Positions 7,947 through 16,714 of a stretch of 38,803 nucleotides of DNA are shown here, piece by piece (the stretch's first letter is position 1; the number at the start of each line of letters is the position of its first letter). The notes beneath the pieces were generated by a model. The model was not told where the DNA came from and did not search any database. It saw only the letters and a program-made list of their open reading frames with translations. Source of the stretch: a virus; IMG/VR virus record IMGVR_UViG_3300025131_006363, positions 1-38,803 of that record; one strand, written 5' to 3'. The position numbers were made by a program, and so were the translations under genes.

Positions 7947-9230
7947 ATGGCTTACAATTTCTCGGAAAATATCCAGAGGGGTATTTTATATCTTCTCAAG
8001 TCTAATAAAGACTTCTACGCTCAGATCGTTAACCTAGTTAAAGGGAATTATTTTGAATACCCTACACACTCTACTCTTTTTGGAGTAGTAAAGAAGCATT
8101 ACGAGAAGTATCATTCTCTTCCTAATGATGATTTTATTATTCAGGATGTAAGAGCGCAGAAAAGAGATGGCGAACTCCTCTCTGATTTTGAGGATGAACT
8201 CTTCCGCATTAATAATTTAGACACTTCTTCTCTAGATAACCCTGAGTATTTCCTTGATCTTATTGAGGATTTCGCTAAGAAGGAAGCCATGAAGCAAGCC
8301 ATCCTTCAGTGCGTTACCTTCATTAAGGAGGATAGGATTGAAGAAACGGAGGAGGTTGTTCGCAAAGCTTTAACCGTTAGTAGAGATGTTGATACAGGAC
8401 AAAACTATTTCACGGATTTTAGTGACCGCTGGAGGAGGATGCTAGATGTTAGCTCCAAGACTAAGTTTAAAACTTTCCTCCCTTCTCTTAACAATGCTCT
8501 GGAAGGGGGTTTAGGATCTAAGGAGTTGTCCATGGTGGTTGCGCCTCCTGGGGTAGGAAAGTCTTTGTTCCTAGTTAACCAAGCAGTTGATTCTATGATG
8601 GAGGGGCGAAAAGTTCTTTATGTTTCTTTGGAGATGTCGGAGGATAAAATCGCACAGAGGTTTGATTCTGTTATGACCCTTATCCCGCAGTCCAGGCTTG
8701 GAACAGACCCCACCTCCGTTCAGGAGCGTCTAGACATATTCTCTAACAATTTTCCGAATAGTAAGTTAATCATTAAGGAGTTCCCTACAGGGAATGCTTC
8801 TGTTAATAATATTAGATCCCTTCTTGTGCAGCTTAAAAACTATGAAGACTTTGAACCTGATGTATTAGTGGTAGATTACTTAGAGCTTCTTCGTCCCACT
8901 AGAGAGGTGTTAGCGGAGTACCATGCCCAACAGAGGATTGCGGAAGAGCTAAGAGGGTTAGCTGTGCAGCATGATTTCTTAGTGTGGACAGCGACCCAAA
9001 CTAATCGCCAAGGTAGATCCGTTAAACTCATTACCGATGCGGAGTTGGCTGATGCCTATGGTAAAATTAGAACTTGCGATTTTGCGGTATCTCTTAACCA
9101 GACCGAGGAAGAGTTTGATGAAGGCTCCATGAGGGTGTATGTTATGAAGTCTAGGAACAGTAGGCAGAGGTTTATTGTACCTATGGAGGTCGATTATGGT
9201 GTACTTAGAATGCAGGAGGTTGCGATATGA
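7947..9230 (+). CDS. DnaB-like replicative helicase (T4 gp41-type)
   Basis: A 427-aa hexameric-helicase protein. An N-terminal helical domain covers about residues 1-150, and a RecA-fold ATPase follows with Walker A APPGVGKS (199-206), the SLEM motif (227-230) and Walker B VLVVDY (306-311). DnaB-family enzymes unwind the duplex on the lagging strand at the fork. The window lies near the polymerase and SSB genes, consistent with a replisome block. It overlaps the next gene by four bases (ATGA). The Shine-Dalgarno before the ATG is weak. No primase is visible in this window. Confidence 0.92.
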   Translation: MAYNFSENIQRGILYLLKSNKDFYAQIVNLVKGNYFEYPTHSTLFGVVKKHYEKYHSLPNDDFIIQDVRAQKRDGELLSDFEDELFRINNLDTSSLDNPEYFLDLIEDFAKKEAMKQAILQCVTFIKEDRIEETEEVVRKALTVSRDVDTGQNYFTDFSDRWRRMLDVSSKTKFKTFLPSLNNALEGGLGSKELSMVVAPPGVGKSLFLVNQAVDSMMEGRKVLYVSLEMSEDKIAQRFDSVMTLIPQSRLGTDPTSVQERLDIFSNNFPNSKLIIKEFPTGNASVNNIRSLLVQLKNYEDFEPDVLVVDYLELLRPTREVLAEYHAQQRIAEELRGLAVQHDFLVWTATQTNRQGRSVKLITDAELADAYGKIRTCDFAVSLNQTEEEFDEGSMRVYVMKSRNSRQRFIVPMEVDYGVLRMQEVAI

Positions 9231-9601
9231 AATCCACCCACATTTTTGAACTCATCTCTACTAATGAGACTCTTCAAACTGTCAATGCTGGATGGGCTGT
9301 ATTTACTATCAAAATAGTAAAAGGTCTTAAATCAGCCAAGACTAACTGCTGGGGCACTTGTGATTTTGATACTTACGAGATTCATATGGAAGAAAAGATG
9401 GAGGATGGACCAGCCCGTGAGACCCTTTTCCATGAGATCTGCCATGTCTTGTTAGAACTCTGTGGGATGGGGGGAGAAGGTGAAGGAGAAAATGAGGAAT
9501 TTATTTACGCTTCCAATGAAAAAATCACTATAACAATGTCCCGAGCGATGATGATGTTCGCTCGACTCAACCCCGAACTAGCTAAAGAACTACTACTATG
9601 A
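9227..9601 (+). CDS. HExxH zinc metallopeptidase-like protein
   Basis: A 124-aa protein with the zinc-binding signature HEICH (H69, E70, H73) in the helix LFHEICHVLLEL. The third ligand may be in the acidic segment at about 84-92. The compact size and β-rich region before HExxH resemble ImmA/IrrE- or SprT-like minimal metalloproteases. It starts within the helicase stop (strong GGAGG upstream) and overlaps the following ORF by four bases, so it is co-translated with replication genes. Proteolysis of a replication or host protein is possible, but the substrate is unknown. Confidence 0.65.
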   Translation: MKSTHIFELISTNETLQTVNAGWAVFTIKIVKGLKSAKTNCWGTCDFDTYEIHMEEKMEDGPARETLFHEICHVLLELCGMGGEGEGENEEFIYASNEKITITMSRAMMMFARLNPELAKELLL

Positions 9602-10038
9602 ACGAATTTGAACAATTTTTAAATACTTTTAAGTGGGAAGACTTTTCAATACTAATAAAAGAATTGACAGCGGTAGACAGGAATAATCTCAATCAAGAGA
9701 TGGCAAACCTACCTTCCCAATATGCGTACTGGAACGCTGTATTATCTCAGGCTAAAGCTAGACTGGATCGTGGAACTTATGACACGGAAAGGTATAAGGC
9801 TATGAAGTCTATCGAATGCCAGGATATGTATAAATCTACGGGAAAAAAAGCCACTGCTAAAGACATGGAGAACTATGTAAATAGTAGTGAAGACTATGAG
9901 GAAAAGAGTAATAAGCTTATTACTCTTAATCAACTTTACCTTTCGCTTAAAGGATTAGTGCAAGCCCTTTATGCGAAAAAAGATATGCTTGTACACTTAG
10001 CTTCTAACGAACGAGCCGAACTAAAACTTTATAACTAA
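9598..10038 (+). CDS. Helical protein of unknown function upstream of SSB
   Basis: A 146-aa protein, largely charged and predicted α-helical, with no catalytic motif I can recognise. There is a possible coiled-coil section around residues 85-140. Its position, overlapping the metallopeptidase gene by four bases and 12 bases before the SSB gene, suggests a helper of DNA replication or recombination. I do not assign a family. Confidence 0.6.
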   Translation: MNEFEQFLNTFKWEDFSILIKELTAVDRNNLNQEMANLPSQYAYWNAVLSQAKARLDRGTYDTERYKAMKSIECQDMYKSTGKKATAKDMENYVNSSEDYEEKSNKLITLNQLYLSLKGLVQALYAKKDMLVHLASNERAELKLYN

Positions 10039-10050
10039 TAAGGAGACAAC

Positions 10051-10788
10051 ATGGCTATTGATCTAGATAAAATCAGGGAAATTCATAATTCCCTACAAAA
10101 CCAAGGATCTGCTGACGGCAGTTTCATTAATAATTTCTTCCAAGTAGTTGAGGGGACTAACACAGTTCGTGTCCTTCCCCCCAAAGAGGAAGGTCAAGAC
10201 TTCTACTCGATGACAAAACTTCATCGTGTCCGTGATACGGAGGGTAGGATGAAGAGCTTCCATTGCAGGAGAACCCAAGGCGAAAGCTGCCCCCTCTGCG
10301 ACCTTTACTTCGGTCTATGGAAGACAGGTAAAACCGAGGATCAGGACCTTGCCCGTCAAATTAAGGCACGGGATAGATACTACATGAACATTGTAGACAG
10401 AGAGACCACTAAGGTTAAAATCCTTTCGGTAGGTGTGATTCTCTTTAAGAAAATCGTTGCTACCATTATGGATGCTGACTATGGAGATATTACTGACCTT
10501 GAAAAGGGTCACGACTTCAAGATTATTATGTATAAAGAGGGGCAGTGGCCCAAGTATGAGCAGTCTGCTCCTCGACCCAAGCCTTCCCCCGCAGGATCAA
10601 GCGCAGAAATCGCTACCTGGATGGATGAGCTTCATGACCTTTCTTCGTTGGTTAAGCTGGAGGATTACGAAGAGCTTAAGGTTATTGCTGAATCTCTAGC
10701 GGTTCAAGGCACTATCTCCTCTGTGTCCAGAGAAGAGGCCTCCCCCGTGTCAGATGATGATTATCTGACCCGACTTAAAACTAATTAA
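10051..10788 (+). CDS. Single-stranded DNA-binding protein (T4 gp32-like)
   Basis: A 245-aa protein with a gp32-type zinc site: H58, C72, C80 and C83. The spacing resembles T4 gp32 (H64, C77, C87, C90). The surrounding region (KARDRYYMNIVD) also fits the OB-fold of phage SSBs. An acidic segment near the C-terminus (EEASPVSDDD) may be the protein-interaction tail, though it is followed by a few basic residues. It coats ssDNA and organises the replisome and the recombinase. A strong AAGGAG site precedes the ATG, which suits a highly expressed protein. Confidence 0.85.
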   Translation: MAIDLDKIREIHNSLQNQGSADGSFINNFFQVVEGTNTVRVLPPKEEGQDFYSMTKLHRVRDTEGRMKSFHCRRTQGESCPLCDLYFGLWKTGKTEDQDLARQIKARDRYYMNIVDRETTKVKILSVGVILFKKIVATIMDADYGDITDLEKGHDFKIIMYKEGQWPKYEQSAPRPKPSPAGSSAEIATWMDELHDLSSLVKLEDYEELKVIAESLAVQGTISSVSREEASPVSDDDYLTRLKTN

Positions 10789-10790
10789 TT

Positions 10791-11357
10791 ATGAAAAATA
10801 TTATTATTACTTTAACCCTCACCTTCTTTCTAGGTGCTGGGCTCATGTCTTGTGCCGCTCTAGAGGGAGTCTTTGGAGAGGGTACAGTATTCACTACGGC
10901 AGATCAGCTTGAAGAAGGTCAGACGGGAGCCGTAATCCCATTTGATCAACTTCCTGATTCTGTCAAAGCAAAGATCCCAGAAGGGACCTCTGTTGTTATG
11001 GCAAACAAAGACCAACTTAAAGATGGTGCTGCTTTCATCCCTGCTGGGGGAGCCTTAGATGGTGACTCCATGGGGGGCATGATTGATGCTGGGTTTGGTA
11101 TTGCCGCTACCTTTATTCCTGGCCTCGCTGCTTGGGAGGGCATTGTTACTATGTTCAGCAAGCGTAAGCGCAAGCATTACGGTAACATGGTCAAGGCTCT
11201 TGTCCCTACGGATAAGAATATGGACTTTGGTGGAGCGATGAAAGCTCTAGGCTCTGGCCTAGGTATCGCTCACTCCTCTGATGCTACCAAAGCTGTGCAT
11301 GACGAGGAACACGCAGTCGCTAAGACTGTACCTCCGAAAAGTGAAACAAAAGCTTAA
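10791..11357 (+). CDS. Phage-encoded lipoprotein of unknown function
   Basis: A 188-aa protein with a clear lipoprotein signal peptide: basic start, hydrophobic core, then LMSC with the lipidated Cys at residue 21. The mature part is Gly/Ala-rich and includes a hydrophobic stretch at about 98-124 followed by a basic patch (SKRKRKH). It lies directly after the SSB gene and before the hairpin at 11380. Phage lipoproteins act in superinfection exclusion or lysis (outer spanin), but no specific similarity is seen and the length is unusual for a spanin. Confidence 0.7.
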   Translation: MKNIIITLTLTFFLGAGLMSCAALEGVFGEGTVFTTADQLEEGQTGAVIPFDQLPDSVKAKIPEGTSVVMANKDQLKDGAAFIPAGGALDGDSMGGMIDAGFGIAATFIPGLAAWEGIVTMFSKRKRKHYGNMVKALVPTDKNMDFGGAMKALGSGLGIAHSSDATKAVHDEEHAVAKTVPPKSETKA

Positions 11358-11376
11358 TTTATAAAGCAGGTATACC

Positions 11377-11382
11377 TATAAT
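11377..11382 (+). promoter_or_regulatory. Candidate -10 box overlapping the terminator
   Basis: A perfect TATAAT lies at 11377-11382, overlapping the first bases of the hairpin's left arm. A start site at about 11389 would leave out most of the left arm, so the new transcript could not form the terminator. The -35 region is poor (TTAATT at 11354). A 10-bp palindrome, AGGTATACCT (11368-11377), sits just upstream and could be an operator. Inferred from sequence only. Confidence 0.35.
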
Positions 11383-11415
11383 AAGGGGAGTCTAAGGGCT
11401 CCCCTTATTTCTTAT
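11380..11415 (+). terminator. Rho-independent terminator-like hairpin before the glycan island
   Basis: Perfect 11-bp inverted repeat AATAAGGGGAG (11380-11390) and CTCCCCTTATT (11399-11409) with an 8-base loop, followed by a short T-rich run. It closes the replication block. The next gene's ATG (11414) sits directly behind the stem, so the hairpin could also limit translation of that gene. Confidence 0.75.
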
Positions 11416-12661
11416 GGATAAATTAAAAATACTTGTGAGCCCTGCTAACGATGGTGGCTGTTCTTTTTATAGGGCATGGGATCCTTACCAAAAGCTTGCT
11501 CAACTTTACCCCGATCAGGTTGAGATCCGTTTTGATAAGAATCCACTAAATCTCAACGAGGAAAACGGTAAGCTGGGAGAGGAAGAAGATCTCCATAACC
11601 TCAAATGGTGTGATATTGTGGTAACTCAGAATATTGCTAATTACGGTGGTCCCTACACCGCTAGGTTATGTGGGATCTCTAAAAAATTCGGGAAGTTCTT
11701 CCACTATGACACAGACGATCTGTTGATTGATTTGTACGATGGTCATAGACTAAAGAAGGTGTATGAGGAGCAGAACCTTTACGAGATAACAAAGTTTATT
11801 TATAGCCATGCTGATCTAGTAACCGTTACTCAGAAAAAGTTTGCTGAAAGAGTTAAGCCTTATTGTGGTGGGGTTTTAGCTATTGTTAAGAACGCTATTG
11901 ATTACACTCTTCCTGGTTGGAATGTTCCTAAGGAAGAGATACCTAATAAGAATCTTGTTAGAATTGGGTGGGCAGGGGGTATCCACCATGAGGAGGATGT
12001 TAAAGAGTTCGCAGGGGTTCCTCATTTTATAAATCAGAGAGTAGGGGCTCACAGGGTCTCTTGGGATTTTTATGGAGCCCCTCCCTTAGAGCCAGGGCAA
12101 GCTAGAGACTGGCAGCATGATGTGTGGGATAACTATAAACGGATTCTATTGCGGGGATTCAAGGGGACTAATAATTGGAATATTTTTAACGCTTTGGGGC
12201 CAAGGGATTATGGTGTAATGTTCTCTCGTATGGAGTTAGCAATCGCTCCTCTCCAAATGAATGATTTTAATGATTCAAAATCGGAAATTAAGGTAGCAGA
12301 GTGCGGGAAGTACCAAATCCCCTTAATTGCATCTAATGTGGGTTGCTATGATGAAACAATCGTTAATGGTCAGACGGGGTATCTCATTGACCCTGAAGCC
12401 CCCCCGAAAGAGTGGGTGAGAGTGCTGTTAAAAGTTATTAATAACAAAAAGCATAGAGAGGAGATGGGACGAAATCTTAAAGCCATTACGGATGAGTATT
12501 TTGATCTAAATAAGGTTGTAAAGCATAGGTTAGATCTGTACAGGGAATGCTTTAGATTACAAACTGTAAACCTGAAGGCAGGTTTGGCTGAGGTGATTCA
12601 GGGGAAGGCAGTTGGGGATTTAGTTAAGAGGATATCTGATAAAAATGACACTAACTTATAA
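11414..12661 (+). CDS. GT4-like glycosyltransferase
   Basis: A 415-aa GT-B glycosyltransferase that would transfer a sugar from a nucleotide-sugar donor. The N-terminal half contains the Rossmann-like start (KILVSPANDGGCSFYRA) and an acceptor-side domain. A hinge-like RIGWAGG lies near residue 184. The C-terminal donor domain has the family pattern E-x-K-V-A-E-C-G followed by PLIASNVG and NGQTGYLI around residues 295-328. It is the first gene of the glycan island, right behind a terminator-like hairpin. No good Shine-Dalgarno is seen close to the ATG. It overlaps the next ORF by 17 bases. Confidence 0.82.
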   Translation: MDKLKILVSPANDGGCSFYRAWDPYQKLAQLYPDQVEIRFDKNPLNLNEENGKLGEEEDLHNLKWCDIVVTQNIANYGGPYTARLCGISKKFGKFFHYDTDDLLIDLYDGHRLKKVYEEQNLYEITKFIYSHADLVTVTQKKFAERVKPYCGGVLAIVKNAIDYTLPGWNVPKEEIPNKNLVRIGWAGGIHHEEDVKEFAGVPHFINQRVGAHRVSWDFYGAPPLEPGQARDWQHDVWDNYKRILLRGFKGTNNWNIFNALGPRDYGVMFSRMELAIAPLQMNDFNDSKSEIKVAECGKYQIPLIASNVGCYDETIVNGQTGYLIDPEAPPKEWVRVLLKVINNKKHREEMGRNLKAITDEYFDLNKVVKHRLDLYRECFRLQTVNLKAGLAEVIQGKAVGDLVKRISDKNDTNL

Positions 12662-13358
12662 ACACTCTGGGGATATGGGGGACATTATTTTTTCCTTGCC
12701 CGTTATTAAAGCTCTTGGAAAAGGGACGCTCTATCTCGACCCGAAGGGAGGAGAGAATGAACCTTTAGTTAATTGGTCTCAACACAGCCACACAAAGCTT
12801 AACGCTTTAGGTATTACGCATCTTACCAAAATCCTGTACGAGCAGGATTACATAGAGGATGTTAAATACTGGCAAGGAGAGGTTGTCACTCATAACCTTG
12901 ACGAGTTCAGAAAGCATGTGAAGTATAATAATCTTAGTGACTCCCATCTAGCAGCGTTTGGCTTAGATCCTAAACTTAGAGACGAGCCTTGGATCACTGT
13001 TCCTCCGAAAACGCTAGACGGTAAAAAGATTATCATTAGCCGCAGTTGCAGGTATCATGGAAACTACTCTTTCTGGGAACAGCAGGTGTCTAACTCAGTT
13101 CTAGAGAAAGCAGTATTTATAGGTTATAAGAAGGAGTACGAGTATTTTTGTTACACCTTCCCCCACCTTAAAGTGGACTATTATGAGGTAGAGGATGGAT
13201 ACGAGATAGCTCAATTAATCGCTGGGTGTGAGCTATACATGGGAAATCAAGGCTTCCCTCATTCACTTGCTGAAGCAATGAAAAAGAAACTAGTAAACGA
13301 GGTCTTTAGACCTTATCCAGCAGCAGTATTTAATAGAGAAGGAGCGCAATATGTCTAA
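12645..13358 (+). CDS. GT9-like (heptosyltransferase-fold) glycosyltransferase
   Basis: A 237-aa protein with the start SGDMGDIIFSLPVIKALG (residues 8-25), typical of ADP-heptose:LPS heptosyltransferase-like GT9 proteins. Near the C-terminus it has GNQGFPHSLAEAM, equivalent to the donor-binding loop. It is shorter than bacterial heptosyltransferases (about 330 aa), so it is a compact version. It overlaps both neighbours (17 and 8 bases), indicating strict translational coupling. Donor and acceptor cannot be told from sequence. Confidence 0.7.
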   Translation: MTLTYKHSGDMGDIIFSLPVIKALGKGTLYLDPKGGENEPLVNWSQHSHTKLNALGITHLTKILYEQDYIEDVKYWQGEVVTHNLDEFRKHVKYNNLSDSHLAAFGLDPKLRDEPWITVPPKTLDGKKIIISRSCRYHGNYSFWEQQVSNSVLEKAVFIGYKKEYEYFCYTFPHLKVDYYEVEDGYEIAQLIAGCELYMGNQGFPHSLAEAMKKKLVNEVFRPYPAAVFNREGAQYV

Positions 13359-14205
13359 AATATACTATTTGTCTGATTTTTTTGATGGGGATAAGCTTGC
13401 GGGTGGAGCCGAGTATTCTGATGCGGCTATTCGAGAGTACCTCGATATTGATTTAGAGCTTTTATCTTATTACGATATAGAGGAGATCGAGGAAGACTCC
13501 TTTTATATTGTCGGGAATAGAAGTTTGGTAGAATCTAAGCACTTAGATGCTTTAGCCAAATATCAGAATTATATTATTATTGAGCATGACTACCAATTTA
13601 TTACGGGACCAGGAAATGGAAGGAATCCTTATGTCTTCCAACAAGCTAAGGTCCCCGAAGAGTACATGGGGCAGTTGGAGTTCTATGAAAACGCTAAAGC
13701 GGTTTTCTTTCAGACGGATTTTCAGAAAAAGCTGTTTGATATAAATGAGGTAAAAGGCAATTTCATTAGTATGTCTACAACGCCCTACTCTAAAGAAGAG
13801 TTCTCCTTCTTTAGAGAACTACTTTCTGAAGAGCTACCCCCTAAGACTCGAAAGTTCGCTGTCGTTGATAGCCCCAAGGAAATCAAGAACACGCGAGGCG
13901 CAGTAACCCTGTGTACCAATCACTTTTACGATTTCGACCTCCTTCGCCCGATGGGCCGAGAGCAGTTCCTCAAAAAACTTTCCGAATATTCAGCTTTGGT
14001 TTTTCTACCTCTTACCCCTGAGTCATGTAGTCGTTTAGCTACTGAGGCACGGATTTTAGGTTTGAATGTTCTTACTACTCAAACTTATGGGGCTTGTACT
14101 GAGTCTTGGTTTACTCTCGCAGGAGAGGAGTTAGTAGATGAGTTAGAGAGACTTACCTTAGAGGAGAGTATCCCAGCGATCAAGAGCTACTTGCCTAATG
14201 AGTGA
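13351..14205 (+). CDS. Glycosyltransferase-like protein (GT-B type, tentative)
   Basis: A 284-aa protein. The N-terminal part has a Rossmann-like pattern with GGAEYSDAAI (18-27), and residues around 208-240 (YSALVFLPLTPESCSRLATEA) resemble the donor-binding end of GT4 proteins, where a Glu contacts the nucleotide sugar. It is therefore probably a divergent glycosyltransferase. It has a good GAAGGAG site, and its neighbours are also glycosyltransferases. Similarity is weaker than for the other enzymes in the island. Confidence 0.55.
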   Translation: MSKIYYLSDFFDGDKLAGGAEYSDAAIREYLDIDLELLSYYDIEEIEEDSFYIVGNRSLVESKHLDALAKYQNYIIIEHDYQFITGPGNGRNPYVFQQAKVPEEYMGQLEFYENAKAVFFQTDFQKKLFDINEVKGNFISMSTTPYSKEEFSFFRELLSEELPPKTRKFAVVDSPKEIKNTRGAVTLCTNHFYDFDLLRPMGREQFLKKLSEYSALVFLPLTPESCSRLATEARILGLNVLTTQTYGACTESWFTLAGEELVDELERLTLEESIPAIKSYLPNE

Positions 14206-14959
14206 TATTACTGCTATACTAACCTGCTATCGTCGCCCCCAAAACCTAGAGAAACAGGTGAAGGCTATTTTAGCGCAAAGTTGCCCCCCTAAGGATATTT
14301 GGGTCTGGAAGAACGCTCATGCAGAAAATGAGGGGTTTGATCCCTCTAAAATCGAAGGAATTACCGCATGTATTGGTTCTTCTCATAACTTTAAGTACCA
14401 TGGGAGGTTTGCATTAGGTCTTCTCACAGCGTCGAAATACTTAGCTTTTTTTGATGACGATACCATCCCTGGAGAGAAATGGTTCGATAATTGCTTAGAA
14501 ACTATGGATACGCATGAGGGCATTTTGGGGGGAGCGGGGGTCATTATGCATAGCCGAGTTTATGATATCCCAGGGTATGCCTGTCCACATACTAGAGTTG
14601 GATGGCCGAGTGCTAATGAAGAGGTTGAAGAAGCGGATTTGGTAGGTCATGCTTGGTTTTTAAAAAGAGATCATCTGAACCATTTGTGGCGAGAGATACC
14701 TTTTACTTTAGAAAATTGTGAAGATATGCAGCTATCATACATGGCTCAACGACACGGTGGGTTAAAAACTTACTGCCCTCCTCACCCTCAGAGTGATAAA
14801 AGCAAGTGGAGTTCTCTCCGACCGTTTGAATTAGGTGATGACGAGGTAGCCTCTTCAAATGCTGGAGGGAAAGACTACGCTTATTTTTGTAAACTCAGAA
14901 ATAGCTTTGTGTCTTATGCTATAGAGAATGGTTGGCAGACCGTTAAAGAGGTGAAATGA
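14198..14959 (+). CDS. GT2-like (GT-A fold) glycosyltransferase
   Basis: A 253-aa protein. It begins ITAILTCYRRPQNLEKQV, the usual start of GT-A family 2 enzymes, and carries a metal-binding DDD at 86-88 (FFDDDTIPG). A candidate catalytic region with ENCEDMQLSYMAQ follows in the second half. It probably transfers a sugar from a nucleotide donor in a Mn2+/Mg2+-dependent reaction. It overlaps both neighbours by 8 and 4 bases. Confidence 0.78.
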   Translation: MSDITAILTCYRRPQNLEKQVKAILAQSCPPKDIWVWKNAHAENEGFDPSKIEGITACIGSSHNFKYHGRFALGLLTASKYLAFFDDDTIPGEKWFDNCLETMDTHEGILGGAGVIMHSRVYDIPGYACPHTRVGWPSANEEVEEADLVGHAWFLKRDHLNHLWREIPFTLENCEDMQLSYMAQRHGGLKTYCPPHPQSDKSKWSSLRPFELGDDEVASSNAGGKDYAYFCKLRNSFVSYAIENGWQTVKEVK

Positions 14960-15951
14960 GAATATTAGTAGCATACGGAACGCGACCTGAATATATTAAA
15001 ATTCAGCCCCTTCTGAAGCAGTTTAGAAGGAATAGAGTCTCTTATAAAAGTGTAAGGATAAGGCAACACACTGATCTCCTTCCTGTAGATAGCGATCAGA
15101 CCATTGAAGTCTTTGAGGATAAGATCTACCCCCTGAACCGCTTGGATACAATAGTTCGTTCCATTCTTTCTTCTTTTCATGTATTTGATGATATTACACA
15201 TGTTTTAGTGCAAGGAGACACTACAGCCGCTTTTGGGATGGCTCTGGCTTCTTTTCATAAAGGTGTTCCCGTGATGCATTTAGAAGCAGGTTTACGGACT
15301 AACGATAAAGCTTCCCCTTTCCCTGAGGAAGTTAATAGACGGATGATTTCTTCTTTAGCGTCGATCCATTTTTGTCCTAGGGCTCAAGATAAAATGAATC
15401 TAGTAAAGGAGGGATATATCGGTGATAAAATATACATAACAGGAAACACGGTTATTGATAATATAAAGGATATGCCATCTATACCTAAATCCAATAACGA
15501 AGTTTTAATTACTATGCACAGGAGGGAGAATCACAAAGATATGAAAGAGTGGTTTTCTGCCATATCTAAGTTAGCCAGGAAACATAAAGCCTATGATTTC
15601 GTTTTCCCCATGCACCCCAATCCAAATGTTCAGGCGTACAGGAATCTTCTTAAGGGGGTAAAAGTGTGTGAGCCTTTTGATTATACTGAAATGAAAGTAA
15701 GGTTAGCTGCTTGTTCCTGTGTAATTTCTGACAGTGGAGGAATTCAGGAAGAATGTAATTATTTCAAAAAGAGGTGTTATGTTTGTAGAACCTCTACGGA
15801 GAGGTCATGTTTAACAAATGTAATGTGCTCTTCCCCTGCCGAACTGGTGAAGAGGTTTGATCCCGCTAAATCTTGTAATATAACGGAACCCTGCGAATTT
15901 GGAGATGGAAATGCAGCAGAAAAAATTACAAAAATCATCCAAGAGCTTTAA
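14956..15951 (+). CDS. wecB: UDP-N-acetylglucosamine 2-epimerase
   Basis: A 331-aa enzyme that interconverts UDP-GlcNAc and UDP-ManNAc. Family motifs are clear: GTRPEYIK (8-15), QGDT (86-89), HLEAGLRT (108-115), PEEVNRR (123-129), HRREN (188-192) and SDSGGIQEE (about 258-266). The catalytic acids expected in these motifs are present. The length is slightly under bacterial WecB (about 370). A GAGGTG ribosome site precedes the ATG. It suggests that ManNAc, or a sugar derived from it, is part of the glycan made by this island. Confidence 0.9.
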   Translation: MRILVAYGTRPEYIKIQPLLKQFRRNRVSYKSVRIRQHTDLLPVDSDQTIEVFEDKIYPLNRLDTIVRSILSSFHVFDDITHVLVQGDTTAAFGMALASFHKGVPVMHLEAGLRTNDKASPFPEEVNRRMISSLASIHFCPRAQDKMNLVKEGYIGDKIYITGNTVIDNIKDMPSIPKSNNEVLITMHRRENHKDMKEWFSAISKLARKHKAYDFVFPMHPNPNVQAYRNLLKGVKVCEPFDYTEMKVRLAACSCVISDSGGIQEECNYFKKRCYVCRTSTERSCLTNVMCSSPAELVKRFDPAKSCNITEPCEFGDGNAAEKITKIIQEL

Positions 15952-16714
15952 AGGAGACTTCGACCTTCTCCTTACCAAACTTAAAGAAGGCGAAAACTTT
16001 TCCTTTAGTAGATTTTCGGATGGTGAACTGTATATCTTAAAAAATCAGAAGTTGACCTTAAGTGAGGAAGGTACTTTCTGTAATGACAAAGACTACAATA
16101 TTATCTATCCCGATAGAGATCTCAAGGAATTCAATCCTGATAAAGATTCTTTTTATAGGGATCGTTTGGTAGACGCATTTAAGTATAATGCTCCGAATTA
16201 TTATAAAGGTTTAACCTGTAGATGCTGCGGCACAGACGAGCAGTTTGATTGGCAGATTGAGTTCATGGGTGAAGGTGACCACAATCTTACTTGGGCGAAT
16301 TTGTGGTTAAATGCTAATTATAAACATTTTGTGGAGGAATTGGTTCCCGTGTTTGCCCAGAGGAAGCTAGTGTTCGTGTGCAATGAAGACGCTCAATTAA
16401 GAGATCTTCCTTTTAATATTCTTAAGCACTTTGTTGTAGGTAGAAACTGCTTAGTTAATAATTATAACTTAGTGGAAGATATAAAAGCATATATTGATGA
16501 TAATTCTTTAGAGGATTGTGTGTTTCTTTTTTCCGCTGCGTCTTTAAGTAATATATTATGCCATCAATTATTCGAGCATTCTAATAAAAATACTTACATT
16601 GATATAGGAACCTCTATGCATCCTTATTTTGGTTTTGAGTTACAAAGGGCTTATCTTCGGGAGTACTGGTTAAATGAAGAAACTGAATTTGGGGATAGGG
16701 AATGCATATGGTAA
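15911..16714 (+). CDS. GT-D-fold glycosyltransferase-like protein (DUF1792-like)
   Basis: A 267-aa protein with FSRFSDGE (32-39), close to the R-x-GDGE motif of the DUF1792 GT-D glycosyltransferase domain, in which the Asp and Glu bind the donor and metal. CRCCG lies about 40 residues further on. I chose the ATG at 15911 because GGAG is six bases upstream; TTG 15899 and ATG 15905 are alternatives with poorer spacing. The gene overlaps the end of the epimerase by 41 bases. The domain call is moderately secure; the sugar is unknown. Confidence 0.6.
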   Translation: MQQKKLQKSSKSFKGDFDLLLTKLKEGENFSFSRFSDGELYILKNQKLTLSEEGTFCNDKDYNIIYPDRDLKEFNPDKDSFYRDRLVDAFKYNAPNYYKGLTCRCCGTDEQFDWQIEFMGEGDHNLTWANLWLNANYKHFVEELVPVFAQRKLVFVCNEDAQLRDLPFNILKHFVVGRNCLVNNYNLVEDIKAYIDDNSLEDCVFLFSAASLSNILCHQLFEHSNKNTYIDIGTSMHPYFGFELQRAYLREYWLNEETEFGDRECIW

